Shown here: one piece after another, positions 27,150 to 36,388 of the stretch
How the letters are laid out: each line of letters opens with the position of its first letter
How positions within the stretch are numbered: the first letter of the stretch is position 1
DNA from: Fen-999 sp041480065
Lineage (GTDB): Bacteria; Pseudomonadota; Gammaproteobacteria; Burkholderiales; Rhodocyclaceae
NCBI GenBank assembly: GCA_041480065.1
Contig: JBGOZF010000001.1
Span: 1-64,000, forward strand
Direction of reading: 5' to 3'
Length of the DNA: 64,000 bases
The notes under the pieces: model-generated
Databases searched by the model: none
Told to the model about the DNA's origin: nothing
Seen by the model: the letters and a program-made list of their open reading frames with translations, nothing else
Made by a program: the position numbers and the translations under genes

Positions 27150-28446
27150 ATGCCTTCTCGAACAAGGCGATCGATTCGACGTGTGATGTATGCGGGAACA
27201 TGCTGGCGATGCCGGCGCCACGCAGCGCATATCCCTGCTCATGGACCAGAACGGCCGCATCGCGCGCCAGCGTGGCCGGATTGCATGACACATAGACAAT
27301 TCTGCGCGGACCATCGGCCGCAAGCGCCTTGACCACCGCAATGGCGCCTTCGCGCGGCGGATCGATCAGCAGCTTGTCCAGCCGGCCGAGCGCGGCCAAG
27401 CTCTCCGCCGTGGCCTCGAACAAATTGGCGACCTCAAACTCGCAGCGCGCCGCCAAGCCGTTGAGCTCGGCATTGCCATGCGCTCGATCGACCAGCGCGC
27501 GGCTGCCTTCGACGCCGACCACCTGTGCCCCCAGTCGGGCAATCGGCAGCGTGAAATTGCCCAGGCCGCAGAAGAGATCGCCGACACGCTCGCCGGCCGA
27601 GGGCTGCAACAAGCCCATGGCCCGCCGTACCAGCATCCTGTTGATGCCGTGGTTGACCTGGGTGAAATCGGTGGGCCGGAATCTGAGGGCGACGTCGAAG
27701 TCGGGCAAGCGGTATTCGAGCGGCGGCGCGTCGATCGGATGGAACAATGCGACGGTATCCGGACCGCCCGGTTGCAGGTAGAAGCTGACTCCATGCCGAT
27801 CTGCGTAGGTCCTGAGTCGCACCTCGTCCGCCGGCGTCAGCGCCTCTAGGTTGCGCAGCACCAGAACCGTCTGCTCGTCGCCGATCGCCACCTCGATCTG
27901 CGGCAGCCGATCGGGCCGTGACATACCCATGATCAGTTCCTTGAGCGCCGGGATCTGATTCGAAATTGCCGGCGGCATGACATCGCAGGAATTCATCACC
28001 GCCACGTAGCTGCTGCGCTTCTCGTGAAAACCGACCAGCACACCGCCTTTCTTGGCGACCAGGCGTACCGAAAGCCGCGCCCGATGACGATATCCCCAGG
28101 CCGGACCGGCGATCGGTGGGAAGACGCTTTCCGGTTTCAGCCGCGCCAGATGCCACAGCGCATCCTCAAGTACGCGCTGCTTCGCCGCCGTCTGGGCACC
28201 GACTTCGAGATGCTGCATGCTGCAACCGCCGCAGACACCGAAATGCGGACAGCGCGGTTCGACCCGCTGGCTGGAGGCCTTGACGATCTGTACGCACTGC
28301 GCCTGTTCGTAGCTCGGCTTCTTCCGGTAGCTGGAGTACTCGACCAGTTCGCCAGGCAGCGCCCCTTCGATGAAGATCGCCTTGCCATCGACGTGGCTCA
28401 CGCCGCGGCCTTCGTTGTCCAGCGATTCGATGAGCGCGATGGTCAT
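27148..28446 (-). CDS. rlmD: 23S rRNA (uracil-1939 C5)-methyltransferase
   Basis: 432 residues. An N-terminal TRAM domain (about 1-60), Fe-S cysteines (PRCPHFGVCGGCSMQ), the SAM-binding GDLFCGLGNFTLP and the catalytic ending VYVSCNPATLARD identify RlmD/RumA. It methylates U1939 of 23S rRNA. Length and motifs are intact. It shares the terminator at 27123-27149 with the neighbour. Confidence 0.93.
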   Translation of the reverse strand: MTIALIESLDNEGRGVSHVDGKAIFIEGALPGELVEYSSYRKKPSYEQAQCVQIVKASSQRVEPRCPHFGVCGGCSMQHLEVGAQTAAKQRVLEDALWHLARLKPESVFPPIAGPAWGYRHRARLSVRLVAKKGGVLVGFHEKRSSYVAVMNSCDVMPPAISNQIPALKELIMGMSRPDRLPQIEVAIGDEQTVLVLRNLEALTPADEVRLRTYADRHGVSFYLQPGGPDTVALFHPIDAPPLEYRLPDFDVALRFRPTDFTQVNHGINRMLVRRAMGLLQPSAGERVGDLFCGLGNFTLPIARLGAQVVGVEGSRALVDRAHGNAELNGLAARCEFEVANLFEATAESLAALGRLDKLLIDPPREGAIAVVKALAADGPRRIVYVSCNPATLARDAAVLVHEQGYALRGAGIASMFPHTSHVESIALFEKA

Positions 28447-28524
28447 GCCGGCTTCCGGGAAAATGGGGGCGCCATTATGCCCGAAGCGCTAGAATCTGCC
28501 CGCCTCCTTTGCCACTTGCCGATC

Positions 28525-29643
28525 ATGAAACAAGCTGCCATCTCCTTCCTCGGCGGCCTCACGGCCGATCAGTTCCTGTCCGAATACTGGCAGAAGAAAC
28601 CGCTACTTGTCCGCAACGCGCTGCCGGGGTTCACGGGCCTGCTGTCCCGCGATGAAATGCTCAGCCTGGCCGGTCGCGACGACATCGAATCGCGCTTCGT
28701 CTCGCAGGCCGGTGGCTGGACGATCGAGCACGGCCCATTCACGCGACAGCGCTTGCGACGCGCGGCCAAGCCCTGGACGGCCTTGGTACAGGGCCTCAAC
28801 TTGGTGTTGCCGGCCGCCGACGAGATGATGCGCCGTTTCGGCTTCATTCCCTATGCCCGCCTCGACGACCTGATGGTCAGCTATGCCACCGATGGCGGCG
28901 GCGTCGGACCCCACTTCGACAGTTACGACGTGTTCCTGCTGCAAGGCCTGGGCAAACGGCGCTGGCGCATCGGCAACCAGAAAGACCAGACCCTGATCGA
29001 TGGCCTGCCGATACGCATACTGAAAGACTTTCGGCCGGTACACGACTGGGTGCTCGAGTCCGGCGACCTGCTCTACCTGCCGCCGGAGTGGGCGCACGAC
29101 GGCATTGCCGTCGGCGAATGCATGACCTACTCGGTCGGCTTCCGGGCCGCACCGGCCCAGGAACTCGCGGAGCAGTTCCTCACCTTCCTGCAGGACCGTA
29201 TCAAGATTGACGATCGCTATCGCGACCCCGACTTGAGGTGCCAGAAACATCCGGCGGAAATCGGCGCAGCCATGATCGACCAGGTGGATTCCATACTGGC
29301 AAACATCCGCTGGGACCCGAAAGCCGTCAGGAATTTCCTCGGCTGCTACCTGACTGAACCGAAGTCGCATATCTACTTCGATCCGCCGGACTCGCCGCTG
29401 GACCGCAAGCGCTTTGCCGGCTCGCTGCGCAAACGCGGCGCACGCCTCGATGCCCGCAGCCAGTTGCTCTTCTCGCGCAGCCATTTCTACATCAACGGCG
29501 AAGCGGTTGCCATCCCGCGCCGCGATCAGATCGCGCTCCGATCTCTTGCCGACCTGCGGCAAATCGTCACACCGGCGCTGAGTGAAGCCGGCGAAGAGCT
29601 GCTATACGAATGGTATCGATGTGGCTTCCTGCATCTGCTATGA
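28525..29643 (+). CDS. Ribosomal protein L16 hydroxylase-like JmjC/cupin protein
   Basis: 372 residues. N-terminal FLSEYWQKKPLLVRNALPGF is the family signature of YcfD/RoxA; the Fe(II) site is formed by HFDSYDVFLLQ (HxD) and the later His in PPEWAHDG. YcfD-type enzymes hydroxylate an arginine of ribosomal protein L16 with 2-oxoglutarate and oxygen. The C-terminal winged-helix part (HFYINGEAVAIPRRD) is present. The stop overlaps the start of the next gene (ATGA). Confidence 0.88.
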   Translation: MKQAAISFLGGLTADQFLSEYWQKKPLLVRNALPGFTGLLSRDEMLSLAGRDDIESRFVSQAGGWTIEHGPFTRQRLRRAAKPWTALVQGLNLVLPAADEMMRRFGFIPYARLDDLMVSYATDGGGVGPHFDSYDVFLLQGLGKRRWRIGNQKDQTLIDGLPIRILKDFRPVHDWVLESGDLLYLPPEWAHDGIAVGECMTYSVGFRAAPAQELAEQFLTFLQDRIKIDDRYRDPDLRCQKHPAEIGAAMIDQVDSILANIRWDPKAVRNFLGCYLTEPKSHIYFDPPDSPLDRKRFAGSLRKRGARLDARSQLLFSRSHFYINGEAVAIPRRDQIALRSLADLRQIVTPALSEAGEELLYEWYRCGFLHLL

Positions 29644-30125
29644 ATGCGGCATTGGTCTGCCCTTTTGACAGCGAAACGACCTATCGGGCCGCGATCGATA
29701 CCACGCTCGCAGCCGCGCGACAGGAGATTCGCATCTTCGATCGCGATCTGGTGCAGATGGGGCTCGGCGACCGCGGCCGCGTCGCCCTGTTGACCGAGTT
29801 CCTGGCGGCGGGCCGCGACCGCCGGCTGCGGATCGTGATGCACGATATCGGGCCGCTTGAGCAGCGTTTGCCGCGCCTGGTCGACCTCATTCGACGTTAT
29901 GGTCATCTGATCGAAACGCGAAGAACCCCGGATCACTTGCGCCATCTTGCCGACCGTTGGTTGCTCGCCGACGGAGCCCACGGCACCATTCGCTTCCATG
30001 CCGATCATGCCCGCGGCAAACTGGTGACCAACATGCCGACCGAGGTCGAGCCATGGTGGCGGCGCTTCGACGATCTCTGGCAGGAAAGCGAGGCGTGTTT
30101 CCCCGGCGCCACAACAGGCCTGTAG
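29640..30125 (+). CDS. DUF7931-like protein
   Basis: 161 residues, translationally coupled to the hydroxylase gene. The fold looks like a PLD-superfamily-like alpha/beta domain (ALVCPFDSETTYRAAIDTTL, IRIFDRDLVQMGLGDRG, WLLADGAHGTIRFHADHARG) but without an HKD catalytic motif, as in small proteins that commonly sit next to the YcfD-type gene in betaproteobacteria. Function unknown. Confidence 0.7.
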   Translation: MNAALVCPFDSETTYRAAIDTTLAAARQEIRIFDRDLVQMGLGDRGRVALLTEFLAAGRDRRLRIVMHDIGPLEQRLPRLVDLIRRYGHLIETRRTPDHLRHLADRWLLADGAHGTIRFHADHARGKLVTNMPTEVEPWWRRFDDLWQESEACFPGATTGL

Positions 30126-30140
30126 CGCAGATCCGTCCAC

Positions 30141-30171
30141 TTGGCATGGCGCAAGCCTTTGTTGCTATAAT
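30141..30171 (+). promoter_or_regulatory. Promoter of small lipoprotein gene
   Basis: TTGGCA at 30141-30146 and a consensus extended -10 (TGCTATAAT, with TATAAT at 30166-30171). The spacer is 19 bases, so the extended -10 probably carries most of the strength. Confidence 0.6.
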
Positions 30172-30247
30172 CGGTTGCTGGTCGGCAATACGACCTGACC
30201 TGGAATTCACGGATTTGCCTCAACTCCTTATCGATAAAGGGACCCAA

Positions 30248-30481
30248 ATGAAACAATCACTCCTCGTTGCTGCCCTCATCGCCCTGGCCGTCGCTGGCTG
30301 CGGTAAGAAAGAAGAACCGGCTGCTGCCCCTCCCGCTCCCGTCGCCGCTCCGGCGCCCGCCCCGGCTCCTGAGGCCGCCAAGCCCGCTGAAGCTGCTGCC
30401 CCGGCTGCCGCTCCCGCTGCCGAAGCCGCCAAGCCTGCCGAAGCTGCTGCCCCAGCTGCTCCCGCCGCGCCCGCCAAGTAA
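30248..30481 (+). CDS. Small Ala/Pro-rich lipoprotein
   Basis: 77 residues. Signal peptide with lipobox LAVAGC followed by GKKEEP, then only Ala, Pro, Glu, Lys and Val in repeats of the type EAAKPAEAAAPAA. The composition suggests an extended periplasmic spacer or wall-interacting tether. It has its own promoter with extended -10 and a strong terminator directly behind, so it is a free-standing, possibly abundant, transcript. Confidence 0.8.
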   Translation: MKQSLLVAALIALAVAGCGKKEEPAAAPPAPVAAPAPAPAPEAAKPAEAAAPAAAPAAEAAKPAEAAAPAAPAAPAK

Positions 30482-30501
30482 TCGGTTCTGCCGCTTACTC
30501 G

Positions 30502-30531
30502 AAAAAGCCAGCCCTCGGGCTGGCTTTTTTT
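30502..30531. terminator. Bidirectional terminator
   Basis: AGCCAGCCC pairs with GGGCTGGCT and is flanked by AAAAA and TTTTTTT, between the lipoprotein gene and the convergent metallo-hydrolase end. Confidence 0.9.
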
Positions 30532-30534
30532 CGC

Positions 30535-31293
30535 TCAAAGAATCTCGCGCCAGCCGAAACCGGTTTCCTGACTGGCCACGCTAACCCAGTCGGGCTGGCA
30601 GTTCAGGACGTGCGCCAGCGCAGCCTGCGCCAAGGCGGCGGTATTGTTCTCCTGGCTCAGATGTGCGGCGACGACGTGCTGAAGCCGGTGCCGGTCTAGG
30701 CGCTCAAGCAGTCCGGCAGCCGCAGCGTTGTCGAGATGCCCCAGACGCCCCCTGATACGCCGCTTCAAGTGCGCCGGGTAGCGGCCAGCGTCAAGCATGT
30801 CGATATCATGATTGCACTCGAGCAGCAGGGCATCACAACCGGATAGCATCTCAAGCATGTGAGGTGTCACGCAGCCCGCATCGGTCAGCATTCCCAGGCG
30901 ATGGCGGCCATCGGAAAACACGAATTGCGCCGGTTCGCGGGCATCGTGAGGAACCGGAAACGGCCTGACCTCAAGGTCGCCGATCGTGAACGCGGTGTGG
31001 CTGTCGATCACCTGCAAAGCCAGGTGGCTCGACGTGATCGCGGCCGAGGTGCCGTGCGTCAGGAAGACGTCGAGCTGATGGCGTCGGGCACAGGACGCCA
31101 CACCCGACACATGATCGCTGTGTTCGTGCGTCAGCAGGATGGCATCGAGATCGGCCGCCGACAGTCCCAGCCTGCCCAAGCGCGTCGCCAACTGTCGCGG
31201 CCCGAAGCCGCAATCCACCATTACCCGCGTGGTGCCGCTCTCGATGACCAGAGCATTGCCGCGACTGCCGCTGCCGAGGGAGGCGAAGCGCAT
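30535..31293 (-). CDS. Metallo-beta-lactamase-fold hydrolase (YycJ/WalJ-like)
   Basis: 252 residues from the ATG at 31293; the open frame runs further upstream but only over bamC. It starts MRFASLGSGSRGNALVIESG and has the HEHSDH metal motif (LLTHEHSDHVSG), later Asp/His ligands (LTDAGCVT, LLECNHD, AAHLSQENN). It resembles the cytoplasmic phosphodiesterase/exonuclease-like YycJ family. It follows bamC on the same strand, though a terminator separates the two. Confidence 0.87.
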   Translation of the reverse strand: MRFASLGSGSRGNALVIESGTTRVMVDCGFGPRQLATRLGRLGLSAADLDAILLTHEHSDHVSGVASCARRHQLDVFLTHGTSAAITSSHLALQVIDSHTAFTIGDLEVRPFPVPHDAREPAQFVFSDGRHRLGMLTDAGCVTPHMLEMLSGCDALLLECNHDIDMLDAGRYPAHLKRRIRGRLGHLDNAAAAGLLERLDRHRLQHVVAAHLSQENNTAALAQAALAHVLNCQPDWVSVASQETGFGWREIL

Positions 31294-31359
31294 CAGCGGC
31301 CTGCGGGTGAACAACGTACTGACATGAACGCAATTATCCGGCAAGCGCGCAACGACTTG

Positions 31360-31391
31360 AAAAAAGCAAAGCCCGGCATTACCGGGCTTTG
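31360..31391 (-). terminator. Terminator of the dapA-bamC transcript
   Basis: CAAAGCCCGG and CCGGGCTTTG form a 10-bp stem with a four-base loop; on the minus strand it is followed by CTTTTTT. It lies 20 bases past the bamC stop. Confidence 0.85.
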
Positions 31392-31412
31392 TTCGATGCT
31401 TCGGGCACGAAC

Positions 31413-32549
31413 TTACTTCAGTTGTTCGTACAACAGGCCGAGGATCTTCTTCGAGGTATCCGAGTTGTCGACGCCGCCTTCGCGCGTCAGCACCTGGACA
31501 CTGCTGGTGTCGCCGGCAGTCTTGACGTAGATGCGGTACTGCGGAGTCCTGTCGATGTCGGACTTGCTGCTGCGCCAGAAGGCCAGTTTCGAGAGGAAAC
31601 TCTTCTCCTCGTTCTTCTTCTGGCCATCCTGTTCGGGATCGACATAGCGCACGAAATACAGGCCCTGCGAACGGTCGCGATCCTCGACCGTGAAGCCGAC
31701 CCGATCGAGTGCCAGACCGACCCGCCGCCAGGCGCGATCGAATGGTTCCAGCAATTCCAGCGTTCCGGCGCCGTCCTTGGCCCGCGAGAGCTTGGCGCGC
31801 TCTTCCTGCGCACCACCGGCCATCAGCGTCTTGGCACGCTCCTCGTCGGCGCCCATGCGAACCATCAGGCGACGCAGCATTTCCGCTTCCAGATCCGGAT
31901 CCGCAGGTCGCGGCTGCCAGCGCGTATCGCTCTTGCCTTCGTTGGTGTAGACCTCGTACATGCCGCGATGGCTGATGTAGATCTCCGTGGTTCCCGGCTC
32001 GCTGCCTTTCTCGAGCCGGGTGCGGAACTTGTCGCGCTCCGCCGTCGAGTACAGATCGTCGAAGACCTTGCCGATGGCCTTGCGTATGAAGTCCTGGGGA
32101 ATCTTGGCCCGGTCTTCGGCCCAATCGGTCTCCATGACGCCGGCCTCGGGCGTCTCGACATTGACGATGAAACCGAGATCCTGCCAGAACTGCTTGATGT
32201 CGGGCCACAACTTGTCGGGCACCCCGGAAACCACCAGCCAGCGCTGGGTGCCGGAACGTTCTATGCGCATCTTCTCGACCTGCGGCAACACGTCCTGGGC
32301 CGTGGTCGAGCGCGCCTGGCCGCCCCGGTCACCGGCATAGGCCGAGTAGGTGGCCGTCCCCTTGGGAGCGACGTCGGGAACCGTGTAGCGGTCGTCACGG
32401 GTCGGCTGCGTCAGGTCGGGCGGAATCTCCAGCGGCGGCAGTTTTCCGGCCGACTTGTATTCGATCTTCTTCGAGTCAAAAATCGAAGTGCTGCAGCCGG
32501 CCAGCAACAAAGGCACGATCAGGGCCATCAGCAAAGCATTACGCTTCAT
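31413..32549 (-). CDS. bamC: Outer-membrane assembly lipoprotein BamC
   Basis: 378 residues from the ATG at 32549. Lipobox VPLLLAGCSTS, then the family's conserved N-terminal loop (KLPPLEIPPDLTQPTRDDRY) that contacts BamD, and two helix-grip domains. BamC is the non-essential lipoprotein of the beta-barrel assembly machine. It follows dapA by 17 bases, the order found in many proteobacteria (dapA-bamC). Confidence 0.9.
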   Translation of the reverse strand: MKRNALLMALIVPLLLAGCSTSIFDSKKIEYKSAGKLPPLEIPPDLTQPTRDDRYTVPDVAPKGTATYSAYAGDRGGQARSTTAQDVLPQVEKMRIERSGTQRWLVVSGVPDKLWPDIKQFWQDLGFIVNVETPEAGVMETDWAEDRAKIPQDFIRKAIGKVFDDLYSTAERDKFRTRLEKGSEPGTTEIYISHRGMYEVYTNEGKSDTRWQPRPADPDLEAEMLRRLMVRMGADEERAKTLMAGGAQEERAKLSRAKDGAGTLELLEPFDRAWRRVGLALDRVGFTVEDRDRSQGLYFVRYVDPEQDGQKKNEEKSFLSKLAFWRSSKSDIDRTPQYRIYVKTAGDTSSVQVLTREGGVDNSDTSKKILGLLYEQLK

Positions 32550-32566
32550 GCATACCTCGTAGGGTT

Positions 32567-33445
32567 TCAATGTTGAATGCCGGCCTCGCGCAGTGCGGTA
32601 CGCACACGCTCGTGATGCTCGGGGGAAAGCGGGGTCATCGGCAGGCGCAGTCCGCCTTCGATGAGCCCCATTTGCTGGCAGGCCCACTTGACGGGAATCG
32701 GATTGGCCTCGACGAACAGGTGACGATGCAGGCCGAGCAGGCGGAAGTTGATGGCCCGCGCCGTGGCCAGGTCGCCCCCCAGTGCAGCTGAGATCATTTC
32801 GTGCATCAGTCGCGGCGCCACGTTGGCCGTCACGGAGATCACCCCCTTGCCGCCCAGCAGTGTCAGCGCCAAGCAGGTGGCATCGTCACCGCTGACGACG
32901 GCAAAACGCGGCGGTGCGCGCTTGATGAGATCGGAGCCGCGCTCGATGTTGCCGGTCGCGTCCTTGATCCCGACGATCCCCGGCACCTGGGCCAGACGCA
33001 TGGTCGTGTCGTTTGCGAGATCGGCCCCGGTGCGACCGGGCACGTTGTACAGGACCATCGGCAGATCGACCGCTTCGGCAATCGCCTTGAAATGCCGGTA
33101 GAGCCCTTCCTGGGTCGGCTTGTTGTAGTAGGGCACGACCGAAAGATGCGCCGAAGCGCCGGACTTCTTGGCGAACCCCGCCAGTTCGATGGCCTCGGAA
33201 GTGGAATTGGCGCCGGTGCCGGCAATCACCGGCACACGGCCGGCAGCCTGCTTGACGACGATTTCGATCAACTGGCAATGCTCGTCGAAATTAACCGTCG
33301 GCGATTCGCCGGTGGTGCCGACGACGACAATGCCGTCCGAACCTTCGGCAATGTGCCAGTCGACCAACTTGCGCAGACGCGGCAAATCGAGACTGCCGTC
33401 CTCGTGCATCGGCGTCACGATTGCTGGAAGCGAACCTTGAATCAT
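32567..33445 (-). CDS. dapA: 4-hydroxy-tetrahydrodipicolinate synthase
   Basis: 292 residues. GTTGESPTVNFDEH, PYYNKPTQEGLYRHF, LYNVPGRTG and the Schiff-base lysine in VGIKDATGN define DapA, the first committed enzyme of the lysine/meso-diaminopimelate branch. All catalytic residues seem present. Operon with bamC. Confidence 0.95.
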   Translation of the reverse strand: MIQGSLPAIVTPMHEDGSLDLPRLRKLVDWHIAEGSDGIVVVGTTGESPTVNFDEHCQLIEIVVKQAAGRVPVIAGTGANSTSEAIELAGFAKKSGASAHLSVVPYYNKPTQEGLYRHFKAIAEAVDLPMVLYNVPGRTGADLANDTTMRLAQVPGIVGIKDATGNIERGSDLIKRAPPRFAVVSGDDATCLALTLLGGKGVISVTANVAPRLMHEMISAALGGDLATARAINFRLLGLHRHLFVEANPIPVKWACQQMGLIEGGLRLPMTPLSPEHHERVRTALREAGIQH

Positions 33446-33494
33446 CGGTTACTGTGCCTTCAATTCAGCGAATTCGGAAAGTGTTGATTCTACT

Positions 33495-34418
33495 CTACAA
33501 GTCCGCCAAAACCTTGATGTGGGCGGCGACACTACGCGCCAGTGCCGACAGGGCATAGCCACCTTCCAGTATGGAGACGATGCGCCCCTTTGCCGACTCG
33601 CGTGCCAGCGTCTTGATTTGCTCCGTCACCCAGGCGTAGTCAGATTCCACCAGCCCCAGGGAAGCCATGTCGTCTTCATAGTGGGCGTCAAAGCCGGCGG
33701 AAATGAATACCATCTCCGGCGCAAATTCCTTGAGCCGGGGAACCCATGTGTCGGTGACGATTTCCCGGAATCCATCGCCGCGCGTGCCGGCCTTGACCGG
33801 CACGTTGCACATGTTCGCAGCCGGATCTTCGGTGCCGCAGTAGGGATAAAACGGGTGCTGAAACGTACCGACCATCAGCACGCGCTCGTCGCCCGCGAAG
33901 ATGTCTTCCGTGCCGTTGCCGTGATGGACGTCGAAATCGACGATGGCAACCCGCTTGAGCCCCCATTGGTCAATGGCATGCCTGACAGCAACCGCAATGT
34001 TGTTGAAGAAACAGAAACCCATGGCCTTCGCGCGCTCGGCATGGTGGCCTGGCGGACGCACGGCGCAAAAGGCATTCGGCGTCTCGCCGCGCATGACGAT
34101 ATCGGTCGCCAGCACGCCGGCGCCCGCGGCGCGCAACGCTGCCTGCCAGGTACCCGGGCTCATGGCGGTATCCGGGTCGACGTGCACGATGCCGTGCGAC
34201 GGCGCCGAGGCCTGGAGCGAATCGATGTAGCTGCGCGGGTGAACGCGCTCCAACTGCTCCATCTCGACGAGCGGCGCGTCGTGATAGCTCAGGTAGAGAT
34301 CAAGCCCGGACGCTATCAGACGATCCTGGATCGCGCCCAGACGCTCCGGGCATTCCGGATGATGGGCGCCCATGTCGTGCCGCCAGCAGTCGCGATGGGT
34401 GATGAACGCGGTGGTCAC
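33495..34418 (-). CDS. Histone deacetylase family (acetoin/acetylpolyamine-type) hydrolase
   Basis: 307 residues from a GTG. Zinc hydrolase motifs: HHPECPERL, RPPGHHAERAKAMGFCFFNN, DFDVHHGNGTEDIF and SAGFDAHYEDD. In bacteria this class I-like family deacetylates small molecules such as polyamines or acts on acetylated proteins; the substrate cannot be told from sequence. It is divergent from the MoxR gene with only 17 bases between starts. Confidence 0.88.
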   Translation of the reverse strand: MTTAFITHRDCWRHDMGAHHPECPERLGAIQDRLIASGLDLYLSYHDAPLVEMEQLERVHPRSYIDSLQASAPSHGIVHVDPDTAMSPGTWQAALRAAGAGVLATDIVMRGETPNAFCAVRPPGHHAERAKAMGFCFFNNIAVAVRHAIDQWGLKRVAIVDFDVHHGNGTEDIFAGDERVLMVGTFQHPFYPYCGTEDPAANMCNVPVKAGTRGDGFREIVTDTWVPRLKEFAPEMVFISAGFDAHYEDDMASLGLVESDYAWVTEQIKTLARESAKGRIVSILEGGYALSALARSVAAHIKVLADL

Positions 34419-34435
34419 GGAAGGATTGACTTACA

Positions 34436-35410
34436 ATGGATCACAGGCACGATTATTACTCGAATTCAGGCCGTTTGTCCGCCCCCATGCGCGCTCCCCA
34501 ACCCAGCAGCCCGATGGAAAGCGTGGTCGCCACCGCCAGCCGGGTCATACTCGGCAAGGAGCGGCAACTGCGCCTGGCGCTTGCCTGCGTGCTCGCGCGC
34601 GGCCACCTGCTGATCGAGGATCTGCCCGGCGTCGGCAAGACCACGATGGCGCATGTCCTTGCGCAGTTGCTGGGCCTGAACTTCCAGCGCATCCAGTTCA
34701 CCAGCGACATGCTGCCGGCGGACATTCTCGGCGTCTCGATCTTCGACCGCGAGGCGAGCGCGTTCTGCTTCCATCCGGGGCCGGTATTCGCGCAGGTGAT
34801 TCTGGCCGACGAGATCAACCGGGCGACGCCCAAGACGCAAAGCGCCCTGCTCGAAGCCATGGAAGAACGCCAGGTCACGGTGGAAGGGCAGACGCGGCCG
34901 CTGCCCTCGCCGTTCTTCGTCATCGCGACCCAGAATCCGGCCTACCAGATCGGCACCTTCCCGTTGCCCGAATCCCAGTTGGATCGTTTCCTGATGCGCT
35001 TGGAACTCGGCTATCCCGACATGGCCGCCGAGCGCGAACTGCTGGCCGGCGCCGACCGGCGCGAGGTGCTGGCCACGCTCGCACCGTGCCTGACGCCGCC
35101 GGAACTGCTCGCCTATCAAGAGGAAGTGCGCCGTGTCCATGCGGCCGGACCGTTGATCGACTACGTGCAGGCGCTGGCCGCCCATACGCGACAATCGGCC
35201 GACTGGCAGACCGGCCTGTCGCCACGGGCAGCATTGGCCTTGCTGGCCGCGGCGCGCGCCTGGGCTTGGCTGGCGGGCCGCGACCATGTGCTGCCGGAAG
35301 ACGTCCAGGCGGTGCTGCCCGGCGTCGCCTCGCATCGCCTGCGTCCGGCCGGCGATGGCGCCCCGGGTGATACCGCGCAGCGGCTGATCGGGGCCGTTGC
35401 CCTGCCGTAG
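34436..35410 (+). CDS. MoxR-family AAA ATPase
   Basis: 324 residues (start at the ATG at 34436; a later ATG at 34487 is possible). Walker A in LPGVGKTTMAHVLA, Walker B/sensor in ILADEINRATPKTQSALLEAMEE and IATQNPAYQIGTFPLPESQL. MoxR ATPases work as chaperones with DUF58/VWA partners. It leads a four-gene set with DUF58, a transglutaminase and a lytic transglycosylase. Confidence 0.92.
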   Translation: MDHRHDYYSNSGRLSAPMRAPQPSSPMESVVATASRVILGKERQLRLALACVLARGHLLIEDLPGVGKTTMAHVLAQLLGLNFQRIQFTSDMLPADILGVSIFDREASAFCFHPGPVFAQVILADEINRATPKTQSALLEAMEERQVTVEGQTRPLPSPFFVIATQNPAYQIGTFPLPESQLDRFLMRLELGYPDMAAERELLAGADRREVLATLAPCLTPPELLAYQEEVRRVHAAGPLIDYVQALAAHTRQSADWQTGLSPRAALALLAAARAWAWLAGRDHVLPEDVQAVLPGVASHRLRPAGDGAPGDTAQRLIGAVALP

Positions 35411-35422
35411 AGCCTGTTGCCG

Positions 35423-36388
35423 ATGCGCCTTTCCGCGGCGCTTCACGAGCGCTTCGTCACCTGGGCCTTGCGTGTCAAGCCGCCGGAACCCTCGCCCGTC
35501 GTCCTGACCCAGCGGCGCGTCTATGTGCTGCCGACCAAGGCCGGCCTCGGTTATGCCATGGCCCTGCTGGTGATGCTGATCGGCGCCATCAACTACAACC
35601 TGAGCCTCGGCTATGCGCTGACCTTCACGCTCGCCGGCCTCGGCATCGTCGCCATTCTGCATACCTTCCGCAACCTGGTTCGCCTGCGTATCGCTCCCGG
35701 CCGCGCCAAGCCGGTGTTCGCCGGCGAGTCGGCCGAGTTCCGCCTGCTGTTGCAGGGCGAAGGCGATCGCCGGCAGATCCGTCTATGGCTGCCGAACGAT
35801 CATGCGGTGGTCGTCGATGTTCTCGGCGGCGCCAGCACCGAGGCCTGCCTGAGACTGCCGGCCACCTGTCGCGGCTGGCTGGCGCTGCCGCGAGTCGGCC
35901 TCGAGACCCGCTATCCCCTCGGCATAGTGCGGACCTGGGCTTATTGCGCACCCGACTTCCGCTGCCTCGTCTATCCGCGCCCCGCCCCGCACGCACCCCC
36001 CTTGCCCTGGTCCGCCGGCGACAGCGGCGGCAATCGGCCGGGGCGCCAGGGCAGCGACGATTTCTCCGGTCTGCGCGGACACCAGCCGGCCGACTCGCCG
36101 CGCCACGTGGCCTGGAAAGCAGCAGCCCGCCTCGGACCCGACGCCGCCCTGATGACCAAGCAGTTCGCCGGCGCCGCGGCTGCACGCGTGTGGCTCGACT
36201 GGGACGACCTCCCTGCCGGCACCGGGCTGGAAGATCGCATTTCGATCCTGACCCGTTGGGCGCTCGACGCCCATGCCGACGGCCTTTCCTGGGGACTGCG
36301 CCTGCCCGGCTCGACGCTGGCGCCGGGCTGCGGCCAGGAGCACCTGCATGCCGCGCTCACGGCCCTCGCCCTTCATGGCCAAGCGTAG
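35423..36388 (+). CDS. DUF58 domain protein
   Basis: 321 residues starting at the ATG at 35423. Two N-terminal membrane helices (GLGYAMALLVMLIGAINY and LGYALTFTLAGLGIVAIL), then an Ig-like segment and the DUF58 core with DDFSGLRGHQPADSPRHVAWK, the conserved block of the family. Such proteins are the usual partners of MoxR ATPases. Its end overlaps the next gene by 14 bases. Confidence 0.88.
   Translation: MRLSAALHERFVTWALRVKPPEPSPVVLTQRRVYVLPTKAGLGYAMALLVMLIGAINYNLSLGYALTFTLAGLGIVAILHTFRNLVRLRIAPGRAKPVFAGESAEFRLLLQGEGDRRQIRLWLPNDHAVVVDVLGGASTEACLRLPATCRGWLALPRVGLETRYPLGIVRTWAYCAPDFRCLVYPRPAPHAPPLPWSAGDSGGNRPGRQGSDDFSGLRGHQPADSPRHVAWKAAARLGPDAALMTKQFAGAAAARVWLDWDDLPAGTGLEDRISILTRWALDAHADGLSWGLRLPGSTLAPGCGQEHLHAALTALALHGQA

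Noticed and set aside
30535..32208. A 557-codon frame joining the metallo-hydrolase to upstream sequence
   Set aside because: The upstream half is antisense-like noise over bamC and contains the bamC terminator; the real start is at 31293.
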